Shown here piece by piece: positions 1 through 8,371 of a stretch of 62,143 nt of DNA. Origin of the DNA: Mesorhizobium plurifarium (GTDB taxonomy: Bacteria; Pseudomonadota; Alphaproteobacteria; Rhizobiales; Rhizobiaceae); NCBI GenBank assembly GCA_000824785.1, contig CCNB01000023.1, positions 3,566-65,708 on the forward strand, in the 5' to 3' direction. Below the pieces are notes generated by a model. It did no database searches and had not been told where the DNA came from. It saw nothing but the letters and a program-made list of their open reading frames with translations. Each line of letters begins with the position of its first letter. The stretch's first letter is position 1. The translations under genes and the position numbers were made by a program.

Positions 1-106
1 CTCCGCCCGTGGATGACGACCGCGACAGGTATCCCGGCCAGTCGCCAAGGCAGGGGATCTACCTTGGCACACTGACCAACCCGTCAAGACTTCTGCGCCG
101 GGGAAA
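1..106. other. window edge, no supportable gene
   Basis: This is the stretch left of the ribbon-helix-helix gene. One plus-strand frame stays open into that gene, but it starts outside the window and shows no motif I recognise. I see no RNA gene or clear terminator here. Confidence 0.4.
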
Positions 107-748
107 CTACCCGTTGAAGACGAAGGCCATCAAAAGTTCCGGCTCGGTGACCGGCGCGCGCACGGCGCTGAGCTGGCCGCGATAGCGGCGCTCGCCGGCG
201 CCGATGACGAAACCGCTGGTGACGGGAGTTTCGCTGTTGGCGTCGAGCCGGGCGAAGATATCGGGAACGTTGAGGTCGAGCGCCAGCTTCAAATCCTGCC
301 GCCCATCTTCGCCGGGCGCGCTCGGCAACTGACGCCTGACCAGTTGCTGGAACGGCGTGTTGAACGCCAGGATCTTCTTCGACGACGACAGCGCGAATGC
401 GGGCGAGGGGCAGGCGACCAGGATCGCGTTGATCGTGCGGATCGACGCGAGCTTGCGCAGTTCCATGCTCTCCTCGGCGAGGCCGCGCATGCAGGCGACC
501 CGGATCGCCGAGGTGAGGTTGCCCTGGTCGGGATGATGTTCGGCGATCTCCTCGACCAGCATGCCGATCGTGCATTTGCGGCTTTCCGCCATGTGCTTCA
601 GCGACACCCAGAAGGCGCGTTCCAGCCGGATGCCGCGACGCACGCCGCCGCGCGCCACGACGCGGAATTCCGGGCCGAAATCCTCGGCCGCGAGGGCCGG
701 CAGCAGCCGTTCGCGCGGAGTGTCCGGGCGGATGGCGCTATCGCTCAC
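107..748 (-). CDS. ribbon-helix-helix protein with PAS-like C-terminal half
   Basis: This 213-residue protein has an RHH_4-type ribbon-helix-helix segment at about residues 36-68 (RGIRLERAFW, then a helix ending MLVEEIA). The half from about residue 100 (INAILVACPSPAFALSS) reads like a PAS fold: hydrophobic strands and a 'former task' style opening. It is the last gene of the secretion operon and its start overlaps the 3' end of the HlyD adaptor by 11 nt, so translational coupling is likely. The RHH domain suggests a DNA-binding regulator. A role controlling the exporter or its adhesin is inferred from position only. The PAS reading rests on pattern and is less certain than the RHH call. Confidence 0.75.
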   Translation of the reverse strand: MSDSAIRPDTPRERLLPALAAEDFGPEFRVVARGGVRRGIRLERAFWVSLKHMAESRKCTIGMLVEEIAEHHPDQGNLTSAIRVACMRGLAEESMELRKLASIRTINAILVACPSPAFALSSSKKILAFNTPFQQLVRRQLPSAPGEDGRQDLKLALDLNVPDIFARLDANSETPVTSGFVIGAGERRYRGQLSAVRAPVTEPELLMAFVFNG

Positions 749-2027
749 TCATCGCCTCCTGACGCGCCTTGTTGATGGGCTTCAAAAGATAGTTGAGGAT
801 CGTCTTGCGTCCGGTCTTGATGTCGACCGAGCAGATCATGCCGGGGATGATCGAATAGGTCTTGCCGTTCCTTGTCAGCGTCGACTTCTCAGTGGCGACG
901 CGCACCTGGTAGTAGGGCTCGCCCGTCTTCTGGTCGACGAGGCTGTCGGCGGTGATGTTGGAGACCTTGCCCTCGATGCCGCCGAAGATCGAGAAATCAT
1001 AGGCCGTGACCTTGATGAGCGCCTCCTGGTCCGGCTGAATGAAGGCGACGTCGCGCGGCGAAACCCGGGCCTCCACCAGCAGCGTCTCGGAGGTCGGCAC
1101 GATGCCGGCCACCACCGCGCCCGGCTGCACGAAGGCGCCGAGCGTGTTGACGTCGAGCGTGTTGACGATGCCGTCGACCGGCGAGCGGATGTCGGTGCGC
1201 GCCACCTTGTCGGTGGCGCCGCGGATGGTCTCGTCGACCACGGAAAGATCGGCGAGCGCCTGCGTCAGGTCGCTCAACGCCTCCTGCTGCAATTGCAGGC
1301 CCAGTTCGTTCACCTGAAGCTGCGCCTCGGTGATCGCGGCCTTGCTCTTCTTGATGGTCTCGCCGGCCAGGTTGAGCTGGCCGTGCAGGTCCGTCTGCTC
1401 CCGCTCGACGCGGATCTGCTCAGTCTTGGCCATCAGGCCCTTCTTGACCATCGATTCGACGAGCGCCGTCTCCTGGTCGCTGACGGCCAGGCTCTTGGAC
1501 AGGCGGTCGGCATTGGCGGTGGCCTCGTCCAGCTCCTTCTCGCGCTGGTCGAGCCGCGATTTGAGAACAGACAGCTTGACCTCGAAATTGTCGCGGCGCG
1601 CGACGAGCAGCTTTTGCTCGTTGTCGCAGATCTCCGGCGCGACCTTCTGGATCTCCGCGGGGCAGGGGAACGACCCTTCGACATTGCCGCTCTGCTCGAA
1701 CTGCAGCCGCGCGATACGTGCCTGCAGCGCCCGCGCCTTGGCCTTCTCTTCGCCCAGGCTCGACGTGTTGCCCGAATTGTCGAGACGGATGATGAGGTCG
1801 TTCTTCTTCACGGTCTGGCCGATCTGGACAGCGATCTCCTGCACCACGCCGGCCTCGCTGGCCTGGATGATCTGCGTCTTCGAAGCGGGTATCACCTTGC
1901 CTTCGCCGCGCGCGATCTCATCGACCTCGGCAAAGGATGCCCAGGCCGTGAAGCACACGAACAGCGCTCCGATGATGTAGACGGAGGCCGAGGCGAATAG
2001 AGGTGGCCGGTCTTCCCTTGCAAGCAT
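738..2027 (-). CDS. type I secretion membrane fusion protein (HlyD family)
   Basis: This 429-residue periplasmic adaptor links the inner-membrane ABC exporter to the TolC-type channel. It has a short cytoplasmic start, one membrane segment at about residues 12-30, a biotinyl/lipoyl-like strand with GEGKVIPASK, a long coiled-coil hairpin at about 95-290 rich in Gln, Glu, Ala and Lys, then the C-terminal beta domain (IRSPVDGIVNTL, PGMICSVDIKTG) typical of HlyD/LapC/PrsE. It starts 15 nt after the ABC exporter stop and overlaps the RHH gene. Length and architecture are normal. The substrate is unknown because no RTX or adhesin gene lies in the window. Confidence 0.93.
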   Translation of the reverse strand: MLAREDRPPLFASASVYIIGALFVCFTAWASFAEVDEIARGEGKVIPASKTQIIQASEAGVVQEIAVQIGQTVKKNDLIIRLDNSGNTSSLGEEKAKARALQARIARLQFEQSGNVEGSFPCPAEIQKVAPEICDNEQKLLVARRDNFEVKLSVLKSRLDQREKELDEATANADRLSKSLAVSDQETALVESMVKKGLMAKTEQIRVEREQTDLHGQLNLAGETIKKSKAAITEAQLQVNELGLQLQQEALSDLTQALADLSVVDETIRGATDKVARTDIRSPVDGIVNTLDVNTLGAFVQPGAVVAGIVPTSETLLVEARVSPRDVAFIQPDQEALIKVTAYDFSIFGGIEGKVSNITADSLVDQKTGEPYYQVRVATEKSTLTRNGKTYSIIPGMICSVDIKTGRKTILNYLLKPINKARQEAMSER

Positions 2028-2042
2028 GTCTATACGTTCCGG

Positions 2043-4175
2043 TCAGGCACTGCCCTTCTGCAGTGCCTGGATGACTTGTTCCTTCGGCCCGTCGGCGACG
2101 ACGCGGCCCTGGTCGATGACGATGAGGCGGTCGGCAAGCTCCAGCATGCTGTAGCGATGGGTCGACACGATCAGCGTCGTGTCGCGGTCGAACGCCACCT
2201 TGAGCTGCTTGATCAACTGCCGTTCCGAAGCGAGGTCCATCGACCCCGACGGCTCGTCCAGGAAGACGATCTTCGGCTTGGTCAAAAGCAGCCGCGCGAT
2301 CGCCACCGACTGCCTTTGCCCGCCCGACAAATTGGTGCCCCGCTCGCCGACATTCATGTCGTAGCCGCGCGGATGCCGCGAGACGAAGTCGTCGACGCCG
2401 GCGGCTTTCGCCGCATCGATGATCTCCTCGTCGGTCGCTTCCGGCGCCGCCATCAGGAGGTTCTCCTTGATGGTTCCCGAAAACAGGTCGCCGGCCTGCG
2501 CGACGATGCCGACCGCGGCGCGGACCTCGGAGGGGTGATATTGGCGGATGTCGATGCCGTCGATGAGCAGCTCCCCCGACGTCGGCAGGAAGAGCCGGCC
2601 GATCAGCCGGCCCATCGTGGTCTTGCCGGAGCCGATGCGGCCGATGATGCCAACCCGCTCGCCGGGCCGGACCGCGATGTTGAGCCCGCTCAGAACCTCG
2701 TTTTCCGTGCCCGGATAGGCAAAGCCGACATTCCTGAAGACGAGCGCGCCGCTGCGGATCGGCCGGTTGACGAAGCCGACCGTATCGGGGCGATCCTCCG
2801 GCTGCGACATGATCGTGTTGATGATTCTGAGCGACAGCATCGCCTGCCGGAACCGGGCAAGCGTGATGGCGATCTGGCCGAGCGGCGCCACGGCGCGGCC
2901 GGCGAGCATCACGGTGCCGATGATGGCGCCGGTCGAGACCTGGCCTTCCGAGAAAGCGTAGGCGCCGGCAACCACCAGGGCGACGGTGACAAATTGCTGG
3001 ATGGCGCCGGTGATGTTGCCGGCCGCCGCCGAGAGCTCCTTGATCTTCTCCGACGTGTTGGCCGCGTTCTTCGAATGCTCGCCCCATTTACGCAGGAGAT
3101 AGGCTTCGGCGCGCAGCGACTTGATCGTCTCAAGCGTCGAAATGGATTCGACCAGAAGGGCCTGGCGCTGCGAGGCCTCGTTCATCGAGGCGGCAACCCG
3201 CTTGCCGATGCGCCGCTGCGTGACCAGCCCGACGATGACGGAGATGACGAAGGCCAGCGCCGGTATGATCACCAGCCAGCCGCCGATGGCGTAGATCACC
3301 GCCAGGAAGACGAAGACGAAGATCGTGTCGATGAAGACGCTGATCGTGTTCGAGGTGAAGAACTCGCGCACGAACTCGTATTGCGTGACCCGGTTTGCAT
3401 ATTCGCCCGTTGACCCGGGCCGCGCCGAAAGCGAGGAATTCAGCACTTTCTCGAACAGCAGATAGGAGATTCGCAGGTCCGCCTTGCGGCCGGCATAGTC
3501 GATCAGCGATGCCCTGGCCGTCTTCAGCAGCAGGTCGAACAGGATCGCCGCGCCGATGCCGAGCGCCAGCACCCAAAGCGTCGAGATCGCCTTGTTCGGC
3601 AAGATGCGGTCGTAGACGTTCATGGTGAAGATCGGCGAGGCGATCGCCAAGAGATTGATGAAGACCGCCGACAGCACCACCTTGGAATAGGTGCGCCAGA
3701 ACGCCCCCATGGTGCCGGTCAGCCAGTGGCGCCTTTCGATCCGCGCGGCGGTGCCGACCGTCATCTCCTCGGCTTGGTTGGCATAGGTGATCGAAAAGGA
3801 CGTGCCGCCGCTGATATAGTTTTCGGCGAGTTCCGCCCTGTCGATCGTGGTGCGGCCGTTCTCCTGCGGCGCCGTCAGATATTGCCCGCCCTCGATTTCC
3901 GCCAGGAGAGCGACCGGCAACTGGCTGACGCGGAAGACGATCGCCGGTAGGTCGAAGCGGCCGCGCAGGAAATCGCGATGGCTGAAATCCTGGGCCTCCA
4001 GGCCGATGCGTTCGGCCAGATGGCGGATTTCCTCCGGTTCGATGCGGGTCTCCGAAATCGGCACGCCGGCAAACAGCACTGTTTCCGCGCTCGGCCGGCC
4101 GAGATAGGCCGCAACGGCGCAGAAGCAGGCTTTGAAGGCCTCCTTCGGCGAAAGGATATTGGGTTGCTGGTTCAC
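2043..4175 (-). CDS. type I secretion ABC permease/ATPase, LapB/LssB-like
   Basis: This 710-residue exporter energises one-step secretion across both membranes. The N-terminal ~130 residues form a degenerate C39-like domain (EAFKACFCAVAAYLGRPSAE), as in LapB/LssB exporters of large adhesins, so it probably docks substrate and does not cleave it. Membrane segments follow at about 170-400. The nucleotide-binding domain has Walker A GRIGSGKTT near 508, signature LSGGQRQ near 613, Walker B IVFLDEP near 630 and the H-loop STHR. I chose the GTG at 4175 because the frame upstream runs into the tolC 3' end and has no ATG. The GTG lies 40 nt after the tolC stop behind a GGGGCGG stretch. Confidence 0.92.
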   Translation of the reverse strand: MNQQPNILSPKEAFKACFCAVAAYLGRPSAETVLFAGVPISETRIEPEEIRHLAERIGLEAQDFSHRDFLRGRFDLPAIVFRVSQLPVALLAEIEGGQYLTAPQENGRTTIDRAELAENYISGGTSFSITYANQAEEMTVGTAARIERRHWLTGTMGAFWRTYSKVVLSAVFINLLAIASPIFTMNVYDRILPNKAISTLWVLALGIGAAILFDLLLKTARASLIDYAGRKADLRISYLLFEKVLNSSLSARPGSTGEYANRVTQYEFVREFFTSNTISVFIDTIFVFVFLAVIYAIGGWLVIIPALAFVISVIVGLVTQRRIGKRVAASMNEASQRQALLVESISTLETIKSLRAEAYLLRKWGEHSKNAANTSEKIKELSAAAGNITGAIQQFVTVALVVAGAYAFSEGQVSTGAIIGTVMLAGRAVAPLGQIAITLARFRQAMLSLRIINTIMSQPEDRPDTVGFVNRPIRSGALVFRNVGFAYPGTENEVLSGLNIAVRPGERVGIIGRIGSGKTTMGRLIGRLFLPTSGELLIDGIDIRQYHPSEVRAAVGIVAQAGDLFSGTIKENLLMAAPEATDEEIIDAAKAAGVDDFVSRHPRGYDMNVGERGTNLSGGQRQSVAIARLLLTKPKIVFLDEPSGSMDLASERQLIKQLKVAFDRDTTLIVSTHRYSMLELADRLIVIDQGRVVADGPKEQVIQALQKGSA

Positions 4176-4215
4176 GATCCGCCCCGAAGGACTGAACGAT
4201 CGATGCTTACATCTG

Positions 4216-5664
4216 CTACTTTTTCCTGACCGGCGCGAGGATGTCGAACGGCAGATCGTTCTTCTGCTCCGACGGCGTGCGCGCATAAGTCTCGGTATCG
4301 GCCGTAGCCGGCACACCGAATTCCTCACGGGCGTAGGCCGCGGACTGCTTGGCCGGCTGGATGTTGAGCGTCTTCAGCAATTCGCCGGTTGCGGCCAGCA
4401 GCCGGTACTCGGCAAACAGCGACGCGTAGGACGACGTGTCGGCCAGCGTCGCGGTGTTGAAGCGCGTGTTCTGGGCATCGAGCACGTCGAGCAGCGAGCG
4501 CTGTCCGACCTTGAACTGCTCGCGATAGGAAGCGACGAGCTTTTCATTCGTGGCTGCCTGCTGCCGCAGCGTCTTTGCGAGATCCGCCTGGCGGAAGCGG
4601 CGGTCCCATGACGTGCGCACGGCTTCCTCGATCTCGCGCAGCACCTGGTGCATCGCAAGACGCTGCTCGCTGGTGCGGCGGATCTGTTCCTGTTCGTTGG
4701 CCTTGTCGATGCCGCCGCGATAGAGGTTCCAGCGCAGCACCACCCGCGCCTGCAGGTCGCTCGCATCGCCATTGTCGCCGTCGATGTCATAGCCGCCCCG
4801 GGCGACGCCTTCGGCGGTGATCGTTGGGCCGTATTTCGCCCGCGCCGCATCGACGAGCGAAGCGGCGGCGTCGATATCGCTGTTGGCCATATGGACGCGC
4901 GGATTGTTCTGCCTGGCGAGCCCGATCGCATCGTCCAGCGACCGCGGCAGGGCGGCCGAGACATCGGCCGGCCGCGACGCGTTGGTCAGCGGCTTGCCGA
5001 CATTCTTGAAGAAGCGGATCTTGGCCGCCTCGAGTTCTTCGGTTGCCTCCTGCATCCGCGCCTTGGCGGCAAAAAGGCGTTCCTCGGCTTGCTGCCGGTC
5101 GGCCTCGTTGAGCGCGCCGCCCGCGATGCCTTGCTTGATGTCGCCGAGGATGGACTGATGGAAGCCAAGGTTCTTCTTGGCTTCGGCCACGATCGAGGCC
5201 TGCAGCATGTATTCAAGATAGTCCTGGACCACCGCGAGCCCGATGAATTCGGACCGTTCCAGAACCCGGAAGGATGCTCCATCGACCCGCGAGGCCTGAC
5301 GGTTCAGTTCCGCCCGCCTTGCGCCGCTGTCATAAAGCGTCTGCGAGACGGTGAGGTCGGCCTCGTTGGGATAGAGGGCTTTGTGATCCTCGTCGAGCGC
5401 GCGCCTCGTATCATTGTCCAGGCGGCGAACGCCGGTCGACGCTTCCAGATCGACGCTGGGAAGATAAAGGCCTTTCGCCTGGCGCAGCTCGAATTCGATC
5501 GCTTCGCGGTTTTCGATCGCCTGTCCAATCTCCGGATTGGATTCCACTGCGACGGCAACGGCTTCTTTGAGTGTGAGTGCGCTGGCGCTTCCACAAGCCA
5601 GCATCGACACCGTGACGGCAAGCGCAAGGCTCCAGCCGACGGTCACTTTACCCGTCCTGGTCAT
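4216..5664 (-). CDS. TolC-family outer membrane efflux channel
   Basis: This 482-residue protein is the outer-membrane duct of the type I system. A signal peptide covers about residues 1-29 (hydrophobic core, ending GSASA), followed by two TolC/OEP repeats: helices with VAVESNPEIGQAIENREA and, in the second half, IGLARQNNPRVHMANSDIDAA. The C-terminal tail is charged and disordered. It is the first gene of the minus-strand operon tolC - ABC - HlyD - RHH. The spacing to the ABC gene is 40 nt. The promoter should lie in the 5665-6076 intergenic region. Confidence 0.92.
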   Translation of the reverse strand: MTRTGKVTVGWSLALAVTVSMLACGSASALTLKEAVAVAVESNPEIGQAIENREAIEFELRQAKGLYLPSVDLEASTGVRRLDNDTRRALDEDHKALYPNEADLTVSQTLYDSGARRAELNRQASRVDGASFRVLERSEFIGLAVVQDYLEYMLQASIVAEAKKNLGFHQSILGDIKQGIAGGALNEADRQQAEERLFAAKARMQEATEELEAAKIRFFKNVGKPLTNASRPADVSAALPRSLDDAIGLARQNNPRVHMANSDIDAAASLVDAARAKYGPTITAEGVARGGYDIDGDNGDASDLQARVVLRWNLYRGGIDKANEQEQIRRTSEQRLAMHQVLREIEEAVRTSWDRRFRQADLAKTLRQQAATNEKLVASYREQFKVGQRSLLDVLDAQNTRFNTATLADTSSYASLFAEYRLLAATGELLKTLNIQPAKQSAAYAREEFGVPATADTETYARTPSEQKNDLPFDILAPVRKK

Positions 5665-6076
5665 TTCTACCCCGTGACTATCCCCGCGCCATTGTTTTTT
5701 TATTGGCGCTTATTTGCCCAAGCCTGCCACCGGAGCTTTCGACCAGTATCTATCAGATTTTTCGCGGTTGTGAGCATATAATGGATTAGACACCCCTTAA
5801 AATTGCAATTCCGGGCATTAGGACCAAAACCTGTAGCAAAAATGGCACAGAAACCGAGCGCGTCCGTCTGGGCTTTTCCAGTTCAAAGCGCGCTGCAATG
5901 GTTAACGGTCTGAAAGAAACGGCGAATCGTGCGGCTGCCATGCACGAGCTCCCGCGAAATCTGCTGCGGCCTTGCAAAGCATTCGCAAGAAATCGCCATG
6001 TCGGGCTGGTTTGATTGGCAAACGCGGATCGTTGCCTGTATTGCGGGCCGGAGCAAAAAGCCGTGAGTTTTCTTGC
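5665..6076. promoter_or_regulatory. divergent intergenic region, tolC operon / SAF dehydrogenase
   Basis: This 412-base gap between divergent genes has an AT-rich half near tolC (about 5690-5830) and a more ordinary half near the dehydrogenase. A short inverted repeat, CTTGC-N9-GCAAG, occurs around 5975-5993. I find no convincing gene or RNA; the promoters of both flanking units must lie here. Frames open to the left of 6077 are GC-driven. Confidence 0.45.
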
Positions 6077-7417
6077 ATGACCAATATCGCCTTGACCGGA
6101 CTTGCCCGCGATCTCGCCCGTCGCGCCGCCGAGGACAGGCCGGTGCGCATCGGCGTCATCGGCTCCGGCGAGATGGGGACCGATCTGGTGACGCAGGGCA
6201 TGCTGATGCCGGGCATCTCGATCACGGCCATTTCCACGCGGCGCCCGCACACCGCCCGCGAGGCGATCCGCATTGCCTATGGCGACGAGGCGACGGCGGT
6301 AGAGGCCGAAACCGCTTCCAAGGTCACCCAGGCAATCGAAGCCGGCAGGATCGCCATCACCTCGAACGAGATGCTGGTCACCAACCCGCTGATCGACGTC
6401 GTCATCGACGCCACCGGCAAGCCGGGGGTCGCCGCCGATTTCGACTTGATGGCCATGGAGCATGGCAAGCATCTGGTGATGATGAATGTCGAGGCCGACG
6501 TGACCATCGGCTGCTACCTGAAACAGCAGGCTGACCGGTTGGGGGTTATCTACTCCGTCGGCGCCGGCGACGAACCTTCGAGCTGCATGGAGCTGATCGA
6601 ATTCGCCTCGGCGCTCGGGCTGAGCATCGTTGCTGCCGGCAAGGGCAAGAACAATCCGCTCAACCATGACGCCGTTCCGGACGATTACCGGGAGGAGGCT
6701 GCCCGACGCAACATGAACCCGCGCATGCTGGTCGAGTTCGTCGACGGCTCGAAGACCATGGTCGAGATGTGCGCCATCGCCAACGCCACCGGCCTGGTCC
6801 CGGATCTTCCCGGCATGCACGGTCCCAAGGCTGATCGCGATCAACTGGCCAGGGTGCTGATCCCGAAAGAGGATGGCGGCCTCCTGTCGAGGAAAGGCGT
6901 CGTCGACTACACGATCGGCAAGGGGGTGGCGCCAGGCGTCTTCGTCATCGTCGAGGCGATGCACCCGCGCGTCGTCGAGCGCATGGACGATCTGCATGTC
7001 GGCAAGGGCCCTTATTACGGCCTGTTCCGACCCTATCACCTGACCTCGCTGGAGGTGCCGCTCACCGCCGCCCGCATCATGCTCCATGGCAAGCCCGACA
7101 TGGTGCCTCTGCCGAGGCCGGTGGCGGAAGTCTGCGCGGTCGCCAAGCGTGATCTCGCCGCCGGCGAGACCTTCGATGGCATCGGCGAGACCTGCTACCG
7201 CTCCTGGACCATGACGATCGCCGATGCGCGGACGAGCCGCGCCGTGCCGGTCGGCTTGCTCGAAGGCGGTAAGGCGCTGAAGCCGGTGAAGAAGGGCGAG
7301 TTGCTGACCGAGGACAATGCCGCGCCGGACCGGACAACGAGGCTCTACGCCCTGCGCCGGCTGCAGGACGACATGCTCTACGGAGCGAAGATCGGTTCGC
7401 CAGCCCTGTCGGGCTGA
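6077..7417 (+). CDS. NAD(P)-dependent oxidoreductase with C-terminal SAF domain (COG4091-like)
   Basis: This 446-residue protein resembles the group annotated as 'predicted homoserine dehydrogenase with SAF domain'. The Rossmann motif IGVIGSGEMG lies at about residues 24-33, a dehydrogenase core follows (VIDATGKPG, GAGDEPSSCMELIEF), and the last ~100 residues (VAKRDLAAGETFDGIGE) form the SAF domain. It converges on the PTS operon, and members of this group occur beside sugar PTS genes, so a role in polyol or sugar-acid catabolism is more likely than amino-acid synthesis. The true substrate is unknown. ATG 6077 is chosen because the 35 codons upstream are not family-like. Confidence 0.8.
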   Translation: MTNIALTGLARDLARRAAEDRPVRIGVIGSGEMGTDLVTQGMLMPGISITAISTRRPHTAREAIRIAYGDEATAVEAETASKVTQAIEAGRIAITSNEMLVTNPLIDVVIDATGKPGVAADFDLMAMEHGKHLVMMNVEADVTIGCYLKQQADRLGVIYSVGAGDEPSSCMELIEFASALGLSIVAAGKGKNNPLNHDAVPDDYREEAARRNMNPRMLVEFVDGSKTMVEMCAIANATGLVPDLPGMHGPKADRDQLARVLIPKEDGGLLSRKGVVDYTIGKGVAPGVFVIVEAMHPRVVERMDDLHVGKGPYYGLFRPYHLTSLEVPLTAARIMLHGKPDMVPLPRPVAEVCAVAKRDLAAGETFDGIGETCYRSWTMTIADARTSRAVPVGLLEGGKALKPVKKGELLTEDNAAPDRTTRLYALRRLQDDMLYGAKIGSPALSG

Positions 7418-7426
7418 ACCGCTTCT

Positions 7427-7525
7427 AGAGCGTTTCACCGTTTCACGGAAACGGCGAACCGTTCTATCTCTTTGTTTCTACGCAATTCCGGACGGAAAAC
7501 CGCTCACGCTTTTCCTGGAATTGCT
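7427..7525 (+). repeat. intergenic palindromic repeat, copy A
   Basis: About 97 bases nearly identical (roughly 90 percent by eye) to 10016-10113, same orientation. It contains two potential hairpins: a degenerate one around CGTTTCACCG...CGGAAACGGCG, and CAATTCC...GGAATTG near the right end. It directly abuts the PTS IIB stop codon. It belongs to the short mosaic repeats common between rhizobial genes and does not look like an IS element. Confidence 0.8.
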
Positions 7526-7813
7526 CTATTTGCGCAGTTCCGCCTCGATCTCGTCCAGCGCCTTGTCCTTGCCGATGCCGGTGAGGAAGGCGAGCCCTTT
7601 GATCACGGGCTTTTTCACGGATGCCGAGATCGGCGTGGTGGCGACGATGAAGTCGACGCTGTCGGCCAGTCCGGGCACTTCCGTGGCCTTGGCCTGCTGC
7701 GCATGAAAGGTCAGGCCGCGCTTCTTCATCGCTTCCGTCACCGCTGCATTGACCGCCGTCGAGGTCGCGACACCCGTGCCGCAGGCAAAAAGAATGGTTT
7801 TCTGTCTGGACAT
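7526..7813 (-). CDS. PTS system galactitol-type EIIB component
   Basis: This 95-residue protein accepts phosphate from EIIA on a cysteine and passes it to the sugar bound in EIIC. The phosphorylation loop FACGTGVATST places the active cysteine at residue 11, as in GatB-type EIIB. Length is normal for a free-standing IIB. It is the third gene of the minus-strand operon IIC - IIA - IIB and starts 13 nt after the IIA stop. The real sugar may not be galactitol; only the family is clear. Confidence 0.92.
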   Translation of the reverse strand: MSRQKTILFACGTGVATSTAVNAAVTEAMKKRGLTFHAQQAKATEVPGLADSVDFIVATTPISASVKKPVIKGLAFLTGIGKDKALDEIEAELRK

Positions 7814-7826
7814 GTTCTTTCCTTTG

Positions 7827-8288
7827 TCAGCCGAGAATGGCGCGGACGTCCTCGAAGGTCCTGGCTGTCCTCAAGCCATCCAGCGCCGCGGAGTTCTGGA
7901 TGGTGGCCATGACGGTCTGCAGCGTGTCAATCTGCTTGTCCTTGTCGTTGATGGCAAGCAGGAAGACGAAGCCCACCGGCAGCTTCTCGTCGGGATCTTC
8001 CATATTGGCGAAGGGGACGGGCCGCTTGAGTGTGCCCATCGCGACGCCCGGTTTCAGCACATGTTCGGGGTCGGTATGCGGAACGGCGACATTGTCGGCG
8101 CGCTCCAGCGGCAGGCCCGTCGGTATCGTCATCTCGCGCCGCACGACGGCGTCGGCGTAGCTGCTCTTGACGTAGCCCAGCGCCTCCAGCCTGGAGGCCA
8201 GGATGCGGATGATCTCCTCGTTGGTCGAGGCATCGGAGCCGAGGACGACCGCCTCGGGGTCCAGCAGTTGGATCAGGCCATTCGACAA
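7827..8288 (-). CDS. PTS EIIA component, fructose/galactitol (PTS_EIIA_2) family
   Basis: This 153-residue cytoplasmic phosphocarrier takes phosphate from HPr and gives it to EIIB. The active histidine is H71 in NVAVPHTDPEHV, preceded by the family motif TIPTGLPLERADN. It sits 83 nt after the IIC stop and 13 nt before IIB. Sugar-specific EIIA proteins are uncommon in rhizobia, which mostly keep the regulatory PTS-Ntr proteins, but this sequence is of the carbohydrate type and is accompanied by its own IIB and IIC. Confidence 0.92.
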   Translation of the reverse strand: MSNGLIQLLDPEAVVLGSDASTNEEIIRILASRLEALGYVKSSYADAVVRREMTIPTGLPLERADNVAVPHTDPEHVLKPGVAMGTLKRPVPFANMEDPDEKLPVGFVFLLAINDKDKQIDTLQTVMATIQNSAALDGLRTARTFEDVRAILG

Positions 8289-8371
8289 GGGCTACTCCAT
8301 TCGATGCGGACCGTGCGCCCCGCAATATCGGTTTCGGGGAGCACGGTCGTGTCAGGTAAGGCCCGGCCGGC

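Noticed and set aside
561..2000. 479-codon open frame antisense to the HlyD adaptor
   Set aside because: The minus-strand HlyD pattern is unambiguous; this frame has low-complexity charged composition only.
5972..6076. 35-codon N-terminal extension of the SAF-domain dehydrogenase
   Set aside because: The extension is basic and unlike the family, whose core starts near residue 20 after ATG 6077.
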